Source of the DNA: Manduca sexta
Taxonomy: Eukaryota > Arthropoda > Insecta > Lepidoptera > Sphingidae
Assembly: GCF_014839805.1 (NCBI RefSeq)
Contig: NC_051129.1
Location: forward strand, 12,466,920 to 12,530,919
Direction of reading: 5' to 3'
Length of the DNA stretch: 64,000 nt
Position 1 is the first letter of the stretch. Each line of letters opens with the position of its first letter. Of this stretch, positions 43,941-57,685 are shown in pieces. A program made the translations under genes and the position numbers. Below the pieces are notes generated by a model, which saw only the letters and a program-made list of their open reading frames with translations, was not told the DNA's origin and searched no databases.

Positions 43941-44710
43941 ATTATTTTTTCAAGAGTATATTTTCATAATCATATAACCTAATAAACATTCCTAAACATT
44001 ACCCTATTTTAATTTCCATTAATCTCAACAAGAACTAAACTATATTGCCTAACAGGGCATCTCAGTAAACAGCTCAACACCTTGTTACTGCGTCACGTTT
44101 CCTGTCACTTCGAGACGTCAGCAGTCACAGACGATTCAATTCTGATTGGATTTTGGGGTCTGCTGGCTGTAGGTCTTTTTGACTTTGTTTGTTATTGTTT
44201 TAAAATATACGTAGAAACATTTCATTAATATTAATATTGATTTCTATTTATATTACACAATGTTTATTATTAGATGTGGTAACTTTGCTATCTTAAACTG
44301 CATGGCATACTATTTCTAGTATTAAAGATTTTACCTCAAATTTGTGTGGTTATAGTACACTATTTCTATAAATCTTGGTCCATATCAAGATGGACCAAAT
44401 ATTTTGACAGTTTGTTTTCAGCTATATCAATCGCATTCCATTTGAGAAAGTTGATAACGTTACTAAAATACCTTTATAATTATTTATCTACATAAATTTT
44501 CGATTATAAAAATATACTGAACCAAGAACATTGCCGAACCAAGTCCCTTATCCTCAGCAATTAGTGAGACTTTATTTACGTCACGCGTCAAACCAAAGGT
44601 TGAGTGGAAATGGTAACGAACCGCTTGTTCATAAAAATAAAATAATACTTTGATTTGTTATGATTGTAGGGTTGAACGGTTTAAAAATATAATTGATATT
44701 TAATTGATTG
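43941..44710. other. AT-rich DNA, no gene recognised
   Basis: Nothing recognisable. Confidence 0.4.
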
Positions 44711-44712
44711 AC

Positions 44713-44955
44713 TGCCTGGGTGGTGTGGCTGTATTGCTTGCGCGTTATGACCGCACTCTGAGATCCTAGGTTCAAATTATATTTCGGGTAAAGTTATATA
44801 GATTTTTCTGCTTAGTATCAGCTCGGAGATTGGAATTTGCGCCCGATAAGCTCACGTCTATCATATCATGATACTTAGATAACACACACGGCAAAAAGTT
44901 AATGCCCTGGTTGTCCTTTGCCTAGCCGTTCAGGGTGCAAAGGTATGTGATATTT
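44713..44955 (+). repeat. SINE-B copy
   Basis: 'gcctgggtggtgtggctgta', 'gagatcctaggttcaaatta', 'tctgcttagtatcagctcgg', 'gaatttgcgcccgataagct', 'ctagccgttcagggtgcaaa'. Confidence 0.7.
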
Positions 44956-45474
44956 AAATATTTATTCAAGTATCGAACCCATTATATGGGGCTTAAATAT
45001 AATTAATATCTGGATGGTCTCTTGTACGGGAGAGTCCGGGCCATCACATTGTTTTTTTCTACCTTTGTAAATAATTGTATGTATTTGTTACATATCTGTC
45101 TATATATCATTAAAAGAAATTGTATTATTATTTAATTTTAAGAATTGACATATGCATATATATTTGCATTTTCGGGCATTTTCATATATAAAAACCCATC
45201 GAACTTACGGCCAAACTCATGCTTTCATATAAATCGCAGCATCACACGAATTGAGATTAAATGACAAAAATCAATAAGGTCCGAGGTGCCAATCGCCCAC
45301 AGACCTTCACCTTCCGCCGACCCACATACGGCAGATAGTTTCCGCGAGGCCCCACACGGTGATCACAAAAAATCTGTCACTTTTCTGGGTCGTTGGCCGG
45401 TGGGAACTTACGAAAATGACGTGCGTCAATTTATCTTCCATATATATGAAAATAATGTGTGTATGTATGTTCCA
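44956..45474. other. Mixed unique DNA, no gene recognised
   Basis: A 70-residue frame at 45286-45498 runs into SINE-A and is spurious. Confidence 0.4.
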
Positions 45475-45622
45475 TGTAGGTATTTTAAGGGTATGTAAAT
45501 TCTACTAATCCGCAATAGGCCAGCGTGGTGGACTAAGGCCTAATCTCTCTTAGTAGTAGAGAAGGCCTGTGCCTAGCATTGGGATAGTATATAATATAGG
45601 GCTGATATTATATTATTATGTT
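45475..45622 (+). repeat. SINE-A 3' fragment
   Basis: 'ctactaatccgcaataggcc', 'agcgtggtggactaaggcct', 'agtagtagagaaggcctgtg' and 'gggctgatattatattatta'. Confidence 0.75.
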
Positions 45623-45800
45623 CCCTATGGACTCCTAAACGACTGGAGCGATTCTATTGTATTTTTTTATAATAATAAATGTATGTGTGGATGTTCCCTT
45701 TATCTCCAAATCTTAATATCAGCGATCGGACCAGCAGAAGTCATCTGAATATGGATAATAATTCTTGCTACCCATGCGGAGCCAGGGCGAGTAGCTAGTT
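45623..45800 (+). mobile_element. Helitron-like 3' part ending CTAG
   Basis: 'aaacgactggagcgattcta' and 'gatgttccctttatctccaa', ending 'atgcggagccagggcgagta' then 'gctag' at 45796-45800, followed by T. Element 5' end not clear. Confidence 0.6.
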
Positions 45801-45824
45801 CGATATATACCCAAATGACTAGTT

Positions 45825-46050
45825 TACATTATACGGTGGCTAAGATGTACTACCGCAGTGTGCTCTTGGGTTCGATTTCAGGTCGGGTAAATTAATATTG
45901 CGTTATTCTGGTCTGTATTAGGGTCAGAAATTTTGTTCTGTAAATGGCAATAACGTTGTTACATGGCACCTAATATCGCAAGCATATCGTTGGGCAAAAC
46001 AACAGAAACATCTCTGCTTATCCCTGAAAACGTGATTTATGTTTAGTTTA
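45825..46050 (+). repeat. Degenerate SINE-B
   Basis: 'tacggtggctaagatgtact', 'gctcttgggttcgatttcag', 'ggtctgtattagggtcagaa', 'catctctgcttatccctgaa' follow SINE-B order. Confidence 0.5.
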
Positions 46051-49000
46051 TGAAACGATACACATCTAAACAATACATAAGGAAACAAAAACATTGGTTG
46101 GGTTAAATAAAAGAGAAAACATTTTCTCCGTATTACGCAGTCAAATAAGATTTAATTTGATTTTGCGGTTATTTCTGTTACCAAGTTTCTGAGTTGGCCA
46201 TTCAAAGTGTTAGGGCGTGGTCGCATGCAATGGATTTTACTTTTAACATTTTGAATGTTGAAATACTTATTTGCGATTTCATAGGAGAATTAAACCTTAT
46301 GGGGTATTTCCCGTTGACCTAGAATCATTAAATTTAGCAAGAAGCCATGTAAGGGAAATTGCTTATAAGGGAAAAATTGTGAAAACCGTAAATTTATGTA
46401 CGACTAAATCACACTTGATAATTTTTTTGTAATGGCAAAATTGCTTTTTATAACTAGTATAATTAAAATATATTACTATATTGTTCTGTACTTTGCTTAA
46501 ATTGAGGTTTAATAAAAACACCATTAAACAATTCAAAATTTCTTTTTAATATAAAAACAAAACTTGTTTTCAATAATCAGTAAATAAAATCAACCTTTTC
46601 CAAAATCGTCTGCATCCGGGCATAGTGTGCCACCGCCTTAACAAAGGTCGAGTAGTTTTCCAACATTTTATGTCAATGGAAAGTACAGTTGCATAGTGTG
46701 CCAACTGCTGGCGCGTGGTGACTACAATTTCCCTCGTCTGGCAAATTGACTTATGCCAGCCATTGTATTTACATTGTATTTGGCTTTCATGCGACAGATT
46801 TAATGGGTGAAACGGATTGGTTTGTTTAGGTTTTTATGCCGTTAAATACAAATCAGCTGATGTTAGGTTCCAAGCGACCATAAACACACGACCAAATGAT
46901 TGATGGATACGCTATAACCAGTCTTATGAGAAGATGAGATTATCAATTAATAGTAATTTTACGAATATTAATAACTGAAAACGCTAAAGATAATTATTTA
47001 AACACTGAATAACACAACTTTTATTTTAAGATTATTTATGATCTTGGATTAAAATTAGATCTATGTTAGCAAAATAATATTTTTTCATGTTGCGAAAGCG
47101 ACTACTTTTTCCAAGTTTCCCCGACTTGTGGAGCAACTTTAAACCGAACAATTAACTAGCGTCTCATTAGAGTGCGGAGAGGAAGCGGCGGGTTAATGAG
47201 AGCCCGCTCGTGAGACTGTTTCTAGCTTTAATTAGCACTATTAATGATATGATATTCGACGCCTGTCTGGTGGTTGTGAGGAAGGACCTGGATTCGATTT
47301 CTAGATCAAAACTTTGTAAATTTCTTAGTCTTTAGAATTCGTAGAGCGTTTATGGCACTGTCGGTTGTTAAGGGAGTCATGGATTCGATTCGCAGGCGAG
47401 GTATGAGTGGATATAGTATTTGTCCGAAATTGTGTTTTATATCCATAGGTTAGGAGACGAAGCAAATTCTAGTAATTAATAAAGATTTAAACTTATAGTA
47501 TGGATATGCTAATAAAAATATTTGAGGCTATAAGTCTACCCTCAACTTTTGTCATGTGCGGGATTTGTAGCTTTCACAAACCTTCAAAATCTTTGTGTCT
47601 CAAGTATTATCATCATATTTCTCATCGCATTCAAACCAAATGACAATTAACAACGAATATAACTCAACAAATATCATAACTTATATAAATATAGAAATAA
47701 TTGACATCATTATGCAAAACTGCGTCGTTATATTTAATTAACCAGCGATTCTAAAGGTCTTTAAATGACTTAGTGTTTTAGCTATTTCTAGATATTTAAA
47801 TGTTAATTGGTAATAATCAAGCATAATATCGTCGCCTGTAATCTTCTGTCAATGCAAAAATAGAGAAAATATTTGACCCAAAAGAATAAATTATTGATAA
47901 TATTGGGTTGAAATTTGATATTAATGTGTTTTTGAGATAATACTAACGCTACATTCTGTATCTTATTGTATCTTTATTTTAAATTCAGAACATGCTTTTA
48001 AATATATTTTAATTAAGTGCTTGATAAGGTAGATTATGTATAGCAGAAATGATACTTTCTAACAATGTTAGAAAGGCTGTTCTAACAAATTCCTTAGTCT
48101 TGCAATATAATATAGTTTTTCTAACTTGGGCTTACATTATAGCTATAAGTTGTAATATTTAAATTATTATAATCGTGCTGTTATTAATTCTCCTGGAAAA
48201 CCTAACAAGTAAAAAAATAAAGGATAAAATAAAAAACTGTTAGCATTACATCCAATATAGTTTTCCTATTGAATCTAGTGTAAGCAATTAGTTTAATGAT
48301 ACATTATCCATTTCATTAGCTTAGTTATCCTAGCACTCTACATACTTTTCCTACCAGGTCATCGCTCTAAGCCACGACATATCATTAAACGTTGAATATC
48401 ATTGCAATAAAAGCTTAATAAAAACACGTTTTAAACTTACATAAAAATATTTTTTTGTAGAGTCCCATTGACGGCGTGGATTTCATCACTTCACGAATTG
48501 TCATAAAACGTAATTTACATAAATATGTAGCGTGTTGATGTCGAAGCATTTATAATGTTATGATGTATGCATTTTTTATATATTTAAATTATAATTTACT
48601 CGTATTGATGGCCCCCCACTAGGATGGTAAGAGTTTAAATATAAAGAATGTAGGAGAGACGTTAGGATGAATTTGATTGAAACAGAATTGTTTTATGTTT
48701 GTCATAATATGGCTGCGTTTTTTTTAACCTGACTCTACGTTTGCTAGCCTGGTAATACTGGCTTATACAAAGACATCGGACTTTCGGATGAGCGCTTAGG
48801 CACTCGTAACCTTTGAAAATTAAGCGAACACACTGGTTCCTAACCCACTAACGGGTTACGAACCTTGGCTCAGGACGGTCACTGGGAGGGGATGGGATAT
48901 ATGTTTGTGTAAATATTATCGAAAATAAGGCACAAAATGTTATCAAATATATTCGTGAAATAGAATGACACAAAGATTTAATAGTCGCTAATACCATAGT

Positions 49001-49085
49001 ACATATCGTTGTCAAGTTATCACAGTCGTCACTTCACTTACACTGGATTGACCATTAGATAGTCATTAACTAACTCTCATTGACT
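46051..49085. other. AT-rich DNA, no gene recognised; one GC-rich patch
   Basis: 47160-47230 contains 'gtgcggagaggaagcggcgg' and 'gagcccgctcgtgagactg', with TAAT-containing flanks; it could be a regulatory element. 47255-47410 may hold two very degenerate tRNA-like SINE heads ('acctggattcgatttc', 'catggattcgattcgc'). Otherwise nothing recognised. Confidence 0.35.
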
Positions 49086-49090
49086 TATTA

Positions 49091-49175
49091 GTGTATTTAT
49101 ATATTTATTTATTTTTATATATGTATATAGTATATGTATATGTATTTTTATATATCTATATATTTATATATGCGA
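49091..49175. repeat. TA/TATG-rich low-complexity tract
   Basis: About 85 bp of TATA, TATG and TTTA words, which produce a spurious 78-residue frame. Confidence 0.8.
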
Positions 49176-49194
49176 GTATGTTGTTATTACATTT

Positions 49195-49372
49195 GTTTAT
49201 TATTACTCTTCTTATTTGTTTTTCACTTTCTTTTATTATACACCTACCTCCGTCCTGTCTACACCACCCCAAGGTTGACTGGGAGAGAATGCCCATGGCA
49301 TTAAGTCCGCCTGTATACCATGTGTAGAAAGTGTTAATAAATAAATAATAAATAAATAAACTAACTACTAGC
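49195..49372 (+). repeat. LINE 3' end with (AAAT)n tail
   Basis: 'gtctacaccaccccaaggtt', 'gactgggagagaatgcccat', 'ggcattaagtccgcctgta', then 'gtgttaataaataaataata' with repeated AAAT. This is a familiar lepidopteran non-LTR 3' terminus, 5' truncated. Confidence 0.65.
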
Positions 49373-49619
49373 AGTTCAATAACTAGAATTCCCTACCCTC
49401 CCCCCTTTTTAAAGATCGGTTTGGTATTGCGGATATATATCGGGTATATATCATTTGGCTTTAGGGTTAAAAGGTGAACCAATTACTGTCCTGATATGAT
49501 CTAACTCTATGTTTGAATGATTCATCTTCCTTGATGACTCACGTGCCCTTTAAAGCTTCAAGCAAATAAATCGAATGTCGCTACAAATCTTAAATGTAGC
49601 GATCTAGAGGTGTTAGAAC

Positions 49620-49770
49620 GTCATTATTAGGTCTCATAGACACTTTAGACTCCGGGTTGATACTGAGCAAATAAAACTTAAATATTACTTTGCCCAACGC
49701 GGGATTCGAACCCAGGACCTCATAGCGCTGCCGTACCGCGCATACAGTACAACTACCCAGCCAAGGCAGA
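49620..49770 (-). repeat. SINE-B, minus strand, 3' part missing
   Basis: 'actccgggttgatactgagc', 'actttgcccaacgcgggatt', 'cgaacccaggacctcatagc', 'gtaccgcgcatacagtacaa', 'ctacccagccaaggcag'. The intact head includes both box sequences in reverse. Confidence 0.75.
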
Positions 49771-51770
49771 GGCAGAAATTATTTTAAATTTTATTAAATA
49801 TGTAAATAAGTAAACTTTAATATAGAGTATGGAGTATGCTTGTATTATATAAGTGAGATCTGTCCCTTAACATTATTCGGGAAATATGGGAGTGTGTCAA
49901 CCCTACCTATATCTAATAGGAGAAAGTTTTGATGCTATAAATATTTCAATTTTACATATTCTAAAATTAACTTTATTTCAATTTATGCATATGATATAAT
50001 GTCTGAATGTATTAAAAACCAATGTCTTAAAAACTCTACACTTCATTTTATGCTGGTGCCAAATCGAAAACTGAACTAAGTTAGATTAGCTCAGAGAGCT
50101 AAGAATTATATAGAGCTGACATTACAAAGCTAGCAGTATGAACACGAGAACTTTCAGCTAAGCGAGCTAAGCTTAACACACCTTAGCTTTCGGCAACCCG
50201 CATTAACATCCAAACGAACTCTACATTTTTTCTCACCGTCAACGTTTAATTATTGGTCTCGTGTTGCTAATCATACGTGTTCGAGAGCAATTATTTTCGT
50301 ACACACGTCACTCTTAATAATTCTGACGCGTATTTGGATCAGTGACGGACAGACGGACTGACCACTCATTACTTTCGTCACGACCGCAGACGGCCTTCAG
50401 ATATCGTGATGTGTCAGGCATGTGTTTTATCATAAGCTCACGGTGATGTGAACGGGTAGGCAGAGACGCAACTAGTATTAGATTCAAGTATATATGGAGG
50501 AATAACAGGCTTTGTTGAATAGAAATATCGTTCCTGGGCAACTCTAGTATTTTGAATCTAAAAATTCATATAAATTAGAAAACAAATGTGCGTACATTAG
50601 TACTCGGTACTGTTAGTAAAATACAAACTCTACGTTTAATCAAAATATTAATATTCCACTTTCATCTACCTTTTTGAAGATTTATACAAGATTTGCGATG
50701 TGTAGATTAATTATATACTGGTAAAAGTTCCTCGTTGAGACTCGTTATAGAATTAACGCGTTCCGAACAAATCCGATTATATCGGCATTGATTAGAATTT
50801 GAATAGTATAGCGTGCGCATACCGCTTTTAATAGTAAATATAGTCTTTTGTTGTGAACACACATGCGATTATAAATCGTAGTTTTACAGGATTTCAATTT
50901 AAAAGGATCTTATTAATATTATGTTCCAGTGCAACATGTCGGTATATCCCTGAGTTGTACTGTATAACTATTTAAAGTTGAGAGTAAAAATATAAGCATA
51001 AAATAAATGATAATATTATGCATTTACTAATATATTATAACAAGTCTATCGTTCGTATATATTACCTACTAAATATTATAAATGAATTATACACATAAGG
51101 ACAAATCAGCAAACCATTTTTGCCAATCCCATAAAAGGAATTATACAAAATTAATTTTCTAATGACCATTTAATTTGACTGCGATTTTTTGTCGCAAGTC
51201 TACGTTCACCACAATTCAGTCGCACGCAGCTTTAAAATTGTAATTCCATGTTAATTTTACAACTATTTACAGCTGGAGAGTTTACAGCCGACGTGTAGCG
51301 GGTCGCGTGTTAGTTTTGATTTTTTATGACAACCGTACTCTACTAACTCGTATATTATTTTATATGGTGTTGAGCTAATGGGTGGGTCACATATATTTTA
51401 TATCATACTGAAGAGCAGAAAACATGCGTAGTAGGGGAGTTTGCTGGGCTAGTATGTTTGTATACGTCTAGATAGCTACCACCGTAGCAAGGCAAACTCG
51501 CCATCCACCTTATTTGGTTCATACAGGCATAATTATGTCGACTGACGAGAAATAGTTATTCGTCTATCTGGACTTTACTTTTTTTACTGATATGCAGTGG
51601 GGTCCCTTTGCTGAGACTGTGTACAAAATATCTGATTGCAGTGTGAATCACATAAAGAGGGTCCGCATGTTTGTAATAACTATCGAGCAAAGAAATTTTA
51701 TTAGTTGATAGTTTTTACTCGTATGTCAACCATTCTAATATACTAATGGGTGCAATTTAATATATTTCCG
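49771..51770. other. AT-rich DNA, no gene recognised
   Basis: A 75-residue minus frame at 50314-50541 has no recognisable motif. The text 'gggtaggcagagacgcaact' near 50455 resembles the SINE-B 3' end in reverse. 51185-51320 is a slightly GC-richer stretch with CAGCTG and 'gacgtgtagcgggtcgcgtg'. Confidence 0.4.
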
Positions 51771-51771
51771 A

Positions 51772-52598
51772 CTAGCTTCCGCCCGCAGCTTCGCCCGCGT
51801 GGATTTCGGACTTCAAAAATGTAGGAGGTGCTCAATTTGTCGGGATGTTTTTTTAATGTATGGTGGTATGCAGGTGGTCCGATTGTCCAGTCAGAGTCTG
51901 ATGATGGGATCCTGGTGAAATCGAAGGAAGCATATAGCATGATTCAGTATTTACGCGTGATGGCTTATTATTAGCGTATTTCATGTATAACTTTGGTGTT
52001 TCTATACCGATTTCTATGATTCTTTTTTATGGAATATTTAATAATGTTAACTTTTTTAATTAGGGATGACTGAGAGTGTAATAAACGTAAGAGTTGACAA
52101 ATATAAGTATAATGAGAAAGCTTCGAACTGCTAAGCTATCGGGAGTTACACGTGTTATTGTGAGTAAACCATAAAAGATAGACATATGCTGTCGTGGGAT
52201 ATTTTTTACATAATTTTAAGGAGTACATTTCCGTCATACATGATTTCTGTGTAGCTTTAACCATTAAGGTTGCACACGCGACGGAAGCTTAAAAATGGAG
52301 TAACTTCTCCCGTTTTCCCAACATTTCCCTTCACTGCTCTGCTCCTATTAATTGTAGCGTGATGAAAAGTATACTATAACCAGCACAGGAGTATGACAAA
52401 TAATTGTACCAAGTTTCGTTAAAATCCGTCGAGTAGTTTTTGTTTCTATAACGGTTATACAGACAGACAGACAGACAAAAATTTTACTAATTGCATTTTT
52501 GGCATCAGTATCGATCCCTAATCACCCCCTGATAGTTATTTTGGAAATATATTTCATGTACAGAATTGACCTCTCTACAGATTTATTATAAGTATAGA
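51772..52598 (-). mobile_element. Helitron-like element I, complete (827 bp)
   Basis: On the minus strand it runs from TCTATACTTATAATAAATC (right end at 52598) to GCTAG (CTAG at 51772-51775). The terminal CGCGGGCGAAGCTGCGGGCG is a partly decayed hairpin. It contains (CAGA)n at 52464-52487. 52037-52598 matches 13735-14299 almost base for base in opposite orientation. A 65-residue frame at 51743-51940 is spurious. Confidence 0.85.
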
Positions 52599-54478
52599 TA
52601 GATAGAAGATAAGAGTAAATATAGTGATAAAGGTTATTTACTCATTTTTTGTTAGTTTATTTTAATTAATCATAAAATGATGTACATAGAAATACCGAAT
52701 GTTTTTTCGAAATAAAAAACTCTTGTAAAATTTTTTCAAAAAATCGAACTCAGGACGCCATAGATTTCATAGCATAAATATGCCACTAGATCAACGCGAC
52801 CTGCAAAACTAGTTCTAAACCGTAGTAGCCTCCTTATTAATCTACTCAACATGCAAGCAATAATTCAAAGCGCGTTCATAAAACAAGATTTGAAAATATT
52901 TAGACATAACTCATCATATCTTTGATCGATTTAGTTTTATTAACACGTATCAAATATTATATAAGGTAGGAATTTCAATAATCATTAGCCTTGTTTTAAC
53001 GTTTTTTAATTAATTCGAGACTATAGAAGCGGCTATTATTTTAATACCGTTCAGAAGTTACATCTGCCGACTTTTGTGTTGACATTTCAACGTTTACGTT
53101 CAAAAATGGACTTAAGCGTAAATGTCAGATATCAAAATAATATTTTTAGTTTTATTATGTATGGTAAAAAATACTGTTGAGTCACGGTGTAAGTGAACTG
53201 GCCATGAATATCTACATTGTTAAAAAAACCTGTTGCCGATCTTCAAAAAGAAAGGATCAACAAAGTTTTCACTGCAGTCGGATTTTGTTGCCAACTTGTT
53301 GCACTGAATACGATACATAATGACCATCTACCTATATATGTCAATATTTATTTTCCACATCTCTGTACCTCACAATTGTTTCAACTAAAATATTAAACAA
53401 TATATCATCAATCAAAATATACTTTTAGTGTCTGCGCAGAGCTTAATGTAGCATATTACCTCAGAAAACTATTTTAAATACAAATAAAATATGAATTCCA
53501 ATAAAAATATAATTATGTTGTGTTAATAAATTTTAAAAATGTCAGTTGCTATGTAGATTATGTGTTAATCGATCAGACACAGGAAATGCAGATGCATATC
53601 GATTAAAACGATATTTCTCAAATATTGTTTACATTAAAAATAATAATTGTAATTTTAATTTGAAAAATCGAATTCGATTTAACTTGCATTCGACAGGTCA
53701 CGATTTATAATATTAATTATTATTTTTGTCCAGTCATTTGTTATCGCAATAGCGTTATATGATGTCATTTTTTTAAAGATCCGCAATTTGACGTCATTGT
53801 ATAAGAAAACAAGCCTAATTTTGAAAACATTTTAACGAACCTATATGCCTTATTAATTGATTATTTGGACATCAGTACTTAACATCAAGTCTAGTGTGAA
53901 TACTGTGTAAAAAACCTATCATTAATCAATCACATTTTCAGCAAAAATTTGCATACACTATCAGCACTACAACTAAGGGGCTTAACCCTTGAAGTAAATC
54001 GGAACTATCAAAAGTTCCCATAACATTAATTCAAGTGTCATTCATCCTTTGTCTCAAAGATTTATTACTAAATATGGGGCAAAAAGTGACTTTGGTCCCA
54101 ATATGGTCTTGTACCCTATTGTTCAGTTAAGTACCGTAATATACTAATAATGAACTTAGTGACTCTACCCTTTAAAAAACCGGTAGAGTCAAGGGTCATA
54201 ATTTTTGTTACATTTTTTATTTAGATCAAGTTTGATGTCATTATGAGAGATTGGAGCGTGCAGTTATTTAAAGGGGTGAATCTAAATTTAAATTGTGCAA
54301 ATATTGTCATGTTGTCCGTGCGAAGTATTCCTACATAATGTCTTTTATAACTTTTTCAGAGACAACGGTAAATAGGAGAATAAATTTTATTGCCAATTAT
54401 TTATGAACTAGGTTTTTTTTTAATTCCTCGATAAATGAGCTATCCAACACCATTTTTTTTTTCTTAGATTATCGCGTT
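52599..54478. other. AT-rich DNA, no gene recognised
   Basis: 52735-52810 ('aatcgaactcaggacgcc', 'actagatcaacgcgac') may be a degenerate tRNA-like SINE head on the minus strand. No gene supported. Confidence 0.4.
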
Positions 54479-54479
54479 C

Positions 54480-54530
54480 TTACAAATAAACAAACGAATG
54501 CTTCAGCTTTATATATTAGTATAGTTAACA
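54480..54530 (-). mobile_element. Helitron-like 5'-end fragment
   Basis: 'acaaataaacaaacgaatgc', then 'ttcagctttatatattagta' and 'tagt', the reverse of the element II 5' end. Nothing of the body or 3' end is seen. Confidence 0.5.
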
Positions 54531-54593
54531 AAAAGCTGTGATTACTATCTTTTTGCAATAAACTGTTTATTATGCTAGTAGTGACTCGTAGTT

Positions 54594-54828
54594 ACATACA
54601 TAACATCACGCATTTATCCCCGAAGGGGTATGCAGAGGCGCAACTAGGACACCCACTTTTCGCCAAGTATGTTCCGTCCCATGATGTGATAGGGGGCGAG
54701 CCTATCGCCATATCGGGCACAAATATCAGACTCCGGGCTGATACTGAGCAGAAAAAACCCCAATTATCACTTTACCCGACCCGGGATTCGAACCCAGGAC
54801 CTCAGAGCGCTATTGTACCGGGCTGTAT
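54594..54828 (-). mobile_element. SINE-B, 5'-truncated, with 12-bp target-site duplication
   Basis: From tail 'catcacgcatttatccccga' through 'tatgttccgtcccatgatgt', 'gggcgagcctatcgccatat' and 'cgacccgggattcgaaccca' to 'gtaccgggctgtat'. Box A is missing. TGACTCGTAGTT flanks it at 54582-54593 and 54829-54840. Well preserved, so fairly recent. The 88-residue frame is spurious. Confidence 0.85.
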
Positions 54829-54840
54829 TGACTCGTAGTT

Positions 54841-57534
54841 GATTTACAAATATGATTTTTTCCTCAGCTTTAAAAAGACCGTAGTCCTACGTATGTGATT
54901 TAAATTTCAACTTGATAACTACACGTTTTTGAGAAAATGGGTCCTGAGACAGACAGACAGACAAGGAGATATTGTACCAGAGTTCCAGCTATAGCAACTT
55001 GTTTAAAGCCGTAGTTTGTATTTCATATTATCCCACCAATAGGCACGGGCTTTCTCCACTGAGAGGCAGATAATATATACACGACCAAATATATCTGGTA
55101 TAGAAATAAAACTATTTTCACTGAAATGGCTCATAGATGTATTGAAATAAATTGTTACAATTAAATCTGTAACATCGCATTAGTATCAACTGTTATGGTG
55201 TTATAATATATGTATACATAAATATTTTTTTTTCGGATTTTAATACGTTTTTGTATATTATAATTTTCTTCCGAAGTTTCGAAGACTTTGCAGCCTTCGC
55301 GATCAAGGGGCGAACATTTGTTTTATTTTAATATCTAACATTCGCGTAAACATATGAAATCATAATATATCCTGTATCCTCTTGTCAGTCAACAGATCGA
55401 CATATCAATCTCAGGAATAGTGTTTAAAATTATCATATTAAAGATTCGACCCTAAACCACAAAAATCAGTTCCGTAACGAGAAACCCATACTCATTATTC
55501 ACAAACAATTATTCAATCTGGGTGTTCCAAACATTAAGAATATGCTAATGGGTAATCAACTTAAATTTTAAGTATTTTAATTAGTTTTTATCGAATATAT
55601 ATGTATATATATGTAATAAATACAACATTTTCAAATAAATAACGGTGAATTCGTTTATATTCATATTGATGATAATGAAGATGGTGGAATAACCATATTT
55701 CATTAATAGTTTGACGCAAATGGCTGTTAAGGTAGGTTTTGTGATTTATTGGAAAATATCTTGCCAAAATATTACTCTTGTACGTCTTTACCATAACGAA
55801 ATGACTAATGGTTGTGATGGTGAATGTGGTGTATTCCTAATATAATGTCGGCTAGTGAAATAACTTGCGAATCTTGATAGGGTCCAGAATTATGTTGGTG
55901 CGTGTTAGTGGATTGTTACTGACGATTCTGTAAGGCGATTCCTCAACGCTTATCACTTTAGCGGATTTTCAACTTAAGAATATAATGGGGTTTTGCTCTT
56001 TATTACTGTAGGAATATTATGTTTAACGCTTAAATGGATATGATTTCGCAGCTCATAATAGATTCTTATTTCGCATCTGAAACTTTTACAACTTATGGAT
56101 TTAATGTTTAGTATTTTTTAAGCAACACTGTACTTCTTATAGCAAATTATTTCAAGTAAGCTTTTATTATAATCCGTAACTTTTTACAAATCATGCCACT
56201 TGCATAATTTTATTGAAAACCATGCGAGCGTGTCCAAACATGAGATTCGTAGATTCTATTGTACGTGAAGTTGCTATTGATATGCATTTGACATTTATTT
56301 TGGTCGGAAAAAGCAGTGATCTTGTGGAACAGATAAAAAAACAATTTTAGATTTCGTTAAGACCTGTAATTCCTTACAAACCGGAATAAAATAATGCTTG
56401 GATGAAAAAATAAACATAGAATTGCCATAAAATATTTTGTCATAAAGGTTATTATCGAATAAATAGCTATCGCCCTATAGAGGTGTTAAAAATATCTACA
56501 ACCGTCTCTTACTCTCCATTTCCAAGCTTTCAAGGGATTAATAGAAATGAATTAACACAAAATCTAAGAAATCCATATTCAAACTATCGTTAAGTTATAC
56601 AGAAGTGAAAGTGGTCATCCGAGTGCGCTAAACAAAATTTGATGAGTTTGAACAGCTGCGGTCTCTGTGCTAGAAAGTGCAAGTTAGAGCATAGAATGTA
56701 TTAGACACTTGAGTTTCTAGAGTGCACTTACCTTTGTTTGTCATCTGATTTCTAAATGGACAAATAGTTAAATAGAACTGCTAGATTATTCGTAATTTTA
56801 CGTAGAATATTTCTAGTATATGTTGCGGTAGGATAATCAATCAAATTATGTTTGAAAGGAATTGTATGTTGTTTGACTATCGTGGTATATTATTTTCGAC
56901 TGAGCTCTCGTATTTGAATTATGTTTAAAAAGGGAGGGCTTTGATCTGTAATTATAATTAGTGTAAATAATTTTTAATACAAATTTTCTAATATATAAAA
57001 CCATAGCTAGTATATAAAAATCGCTAATACTAATTCTCTACTTTTTAGTAGAGCCTATTTAAGATTCAGCATTAAAGGTAGTTAAATTCATTTTACAAGC
57101 GCAGTGAAATTTACATTGACTTCTTTTTTAAACGTGTTTAAAAAACAAAAAAATATTGATACAATTTCCTTTTTTACGATCACTAAATTTTATAAATAAT
57201 TTTGAAAATAAACACTGTGGCACGCGAACGAAAACGTAGCAAATTTAAACAACAGATATGTCGCCTTTAAAATCAAATCTGTGATAACACTTGGCATTTA
57301 TTGCCTTAAGCTGAATTTGTGGGAACAATTTATATCATTTTGCATAATAATGCAGTATTAAAAATGCTTTTTTATTGACTCGATAACTATTAAAGTTGTG
57401 AGAGAATAAAATTAGTATGATTTTGGTTATGTACAGACGCATTTGGTACATAGTAGAGCGCAGTTTCAATTTGTGTTGGCCTGCTTGACTGGGATGATAT
57501 TATTGTATAGAAAATTGGCGTAAAGTTATATTTT
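54841..57534. other. AT-rich DNA with minor repeat scraps
   Basis: 55025-55072 resembles the SINE-A 3' end in reverse ('aataggcacgggctttctcc'). 55260-55315 carries the 'gaagtttcgaagactttgca' phrase also near 29095. A short TATATG tract lies at 55595-55615. No gene seen. Confidence 0.4.
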
Positions 57535-57539
57535 TAGTG

Positions 57540-57685
57540 TGGACTATTAGTAATTGCGATAGACTGGTATATCCCGTTCCAATAGGTCGGCATAATTGTT
57601 TCGACTGCCGAGGGGTAATCATCTCTCGCCAGTTGACATTATACTTACCATAAGGTACAGCGGGTTCACTTTGTCGGGTATATAT
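57540..57685 (-). repeat. SINE-C copy
   Basis: 'ccgttccaataggtcggcat', 'aattgtttcgactgccgagg', 'ggtaatcatctctcgccagt', 'tgacattatacttaccataa'. The 65-residue frame here is spurious. Confidence 0.65.

Noticed and set aside
52735..52810. Additional tRNA-derived SINE head on the minus strand
   Set aside because: Only a box B-like phrase is visible. Body and tail could not be matched to the SINE families here.
54572..54838. 88-codon open frame with a proline-rich C-terminal part
   Set aside because: It lies wholly on a reverse-oriented SINE-B. The 'TRDSNPG' stretch is the translated box B region.
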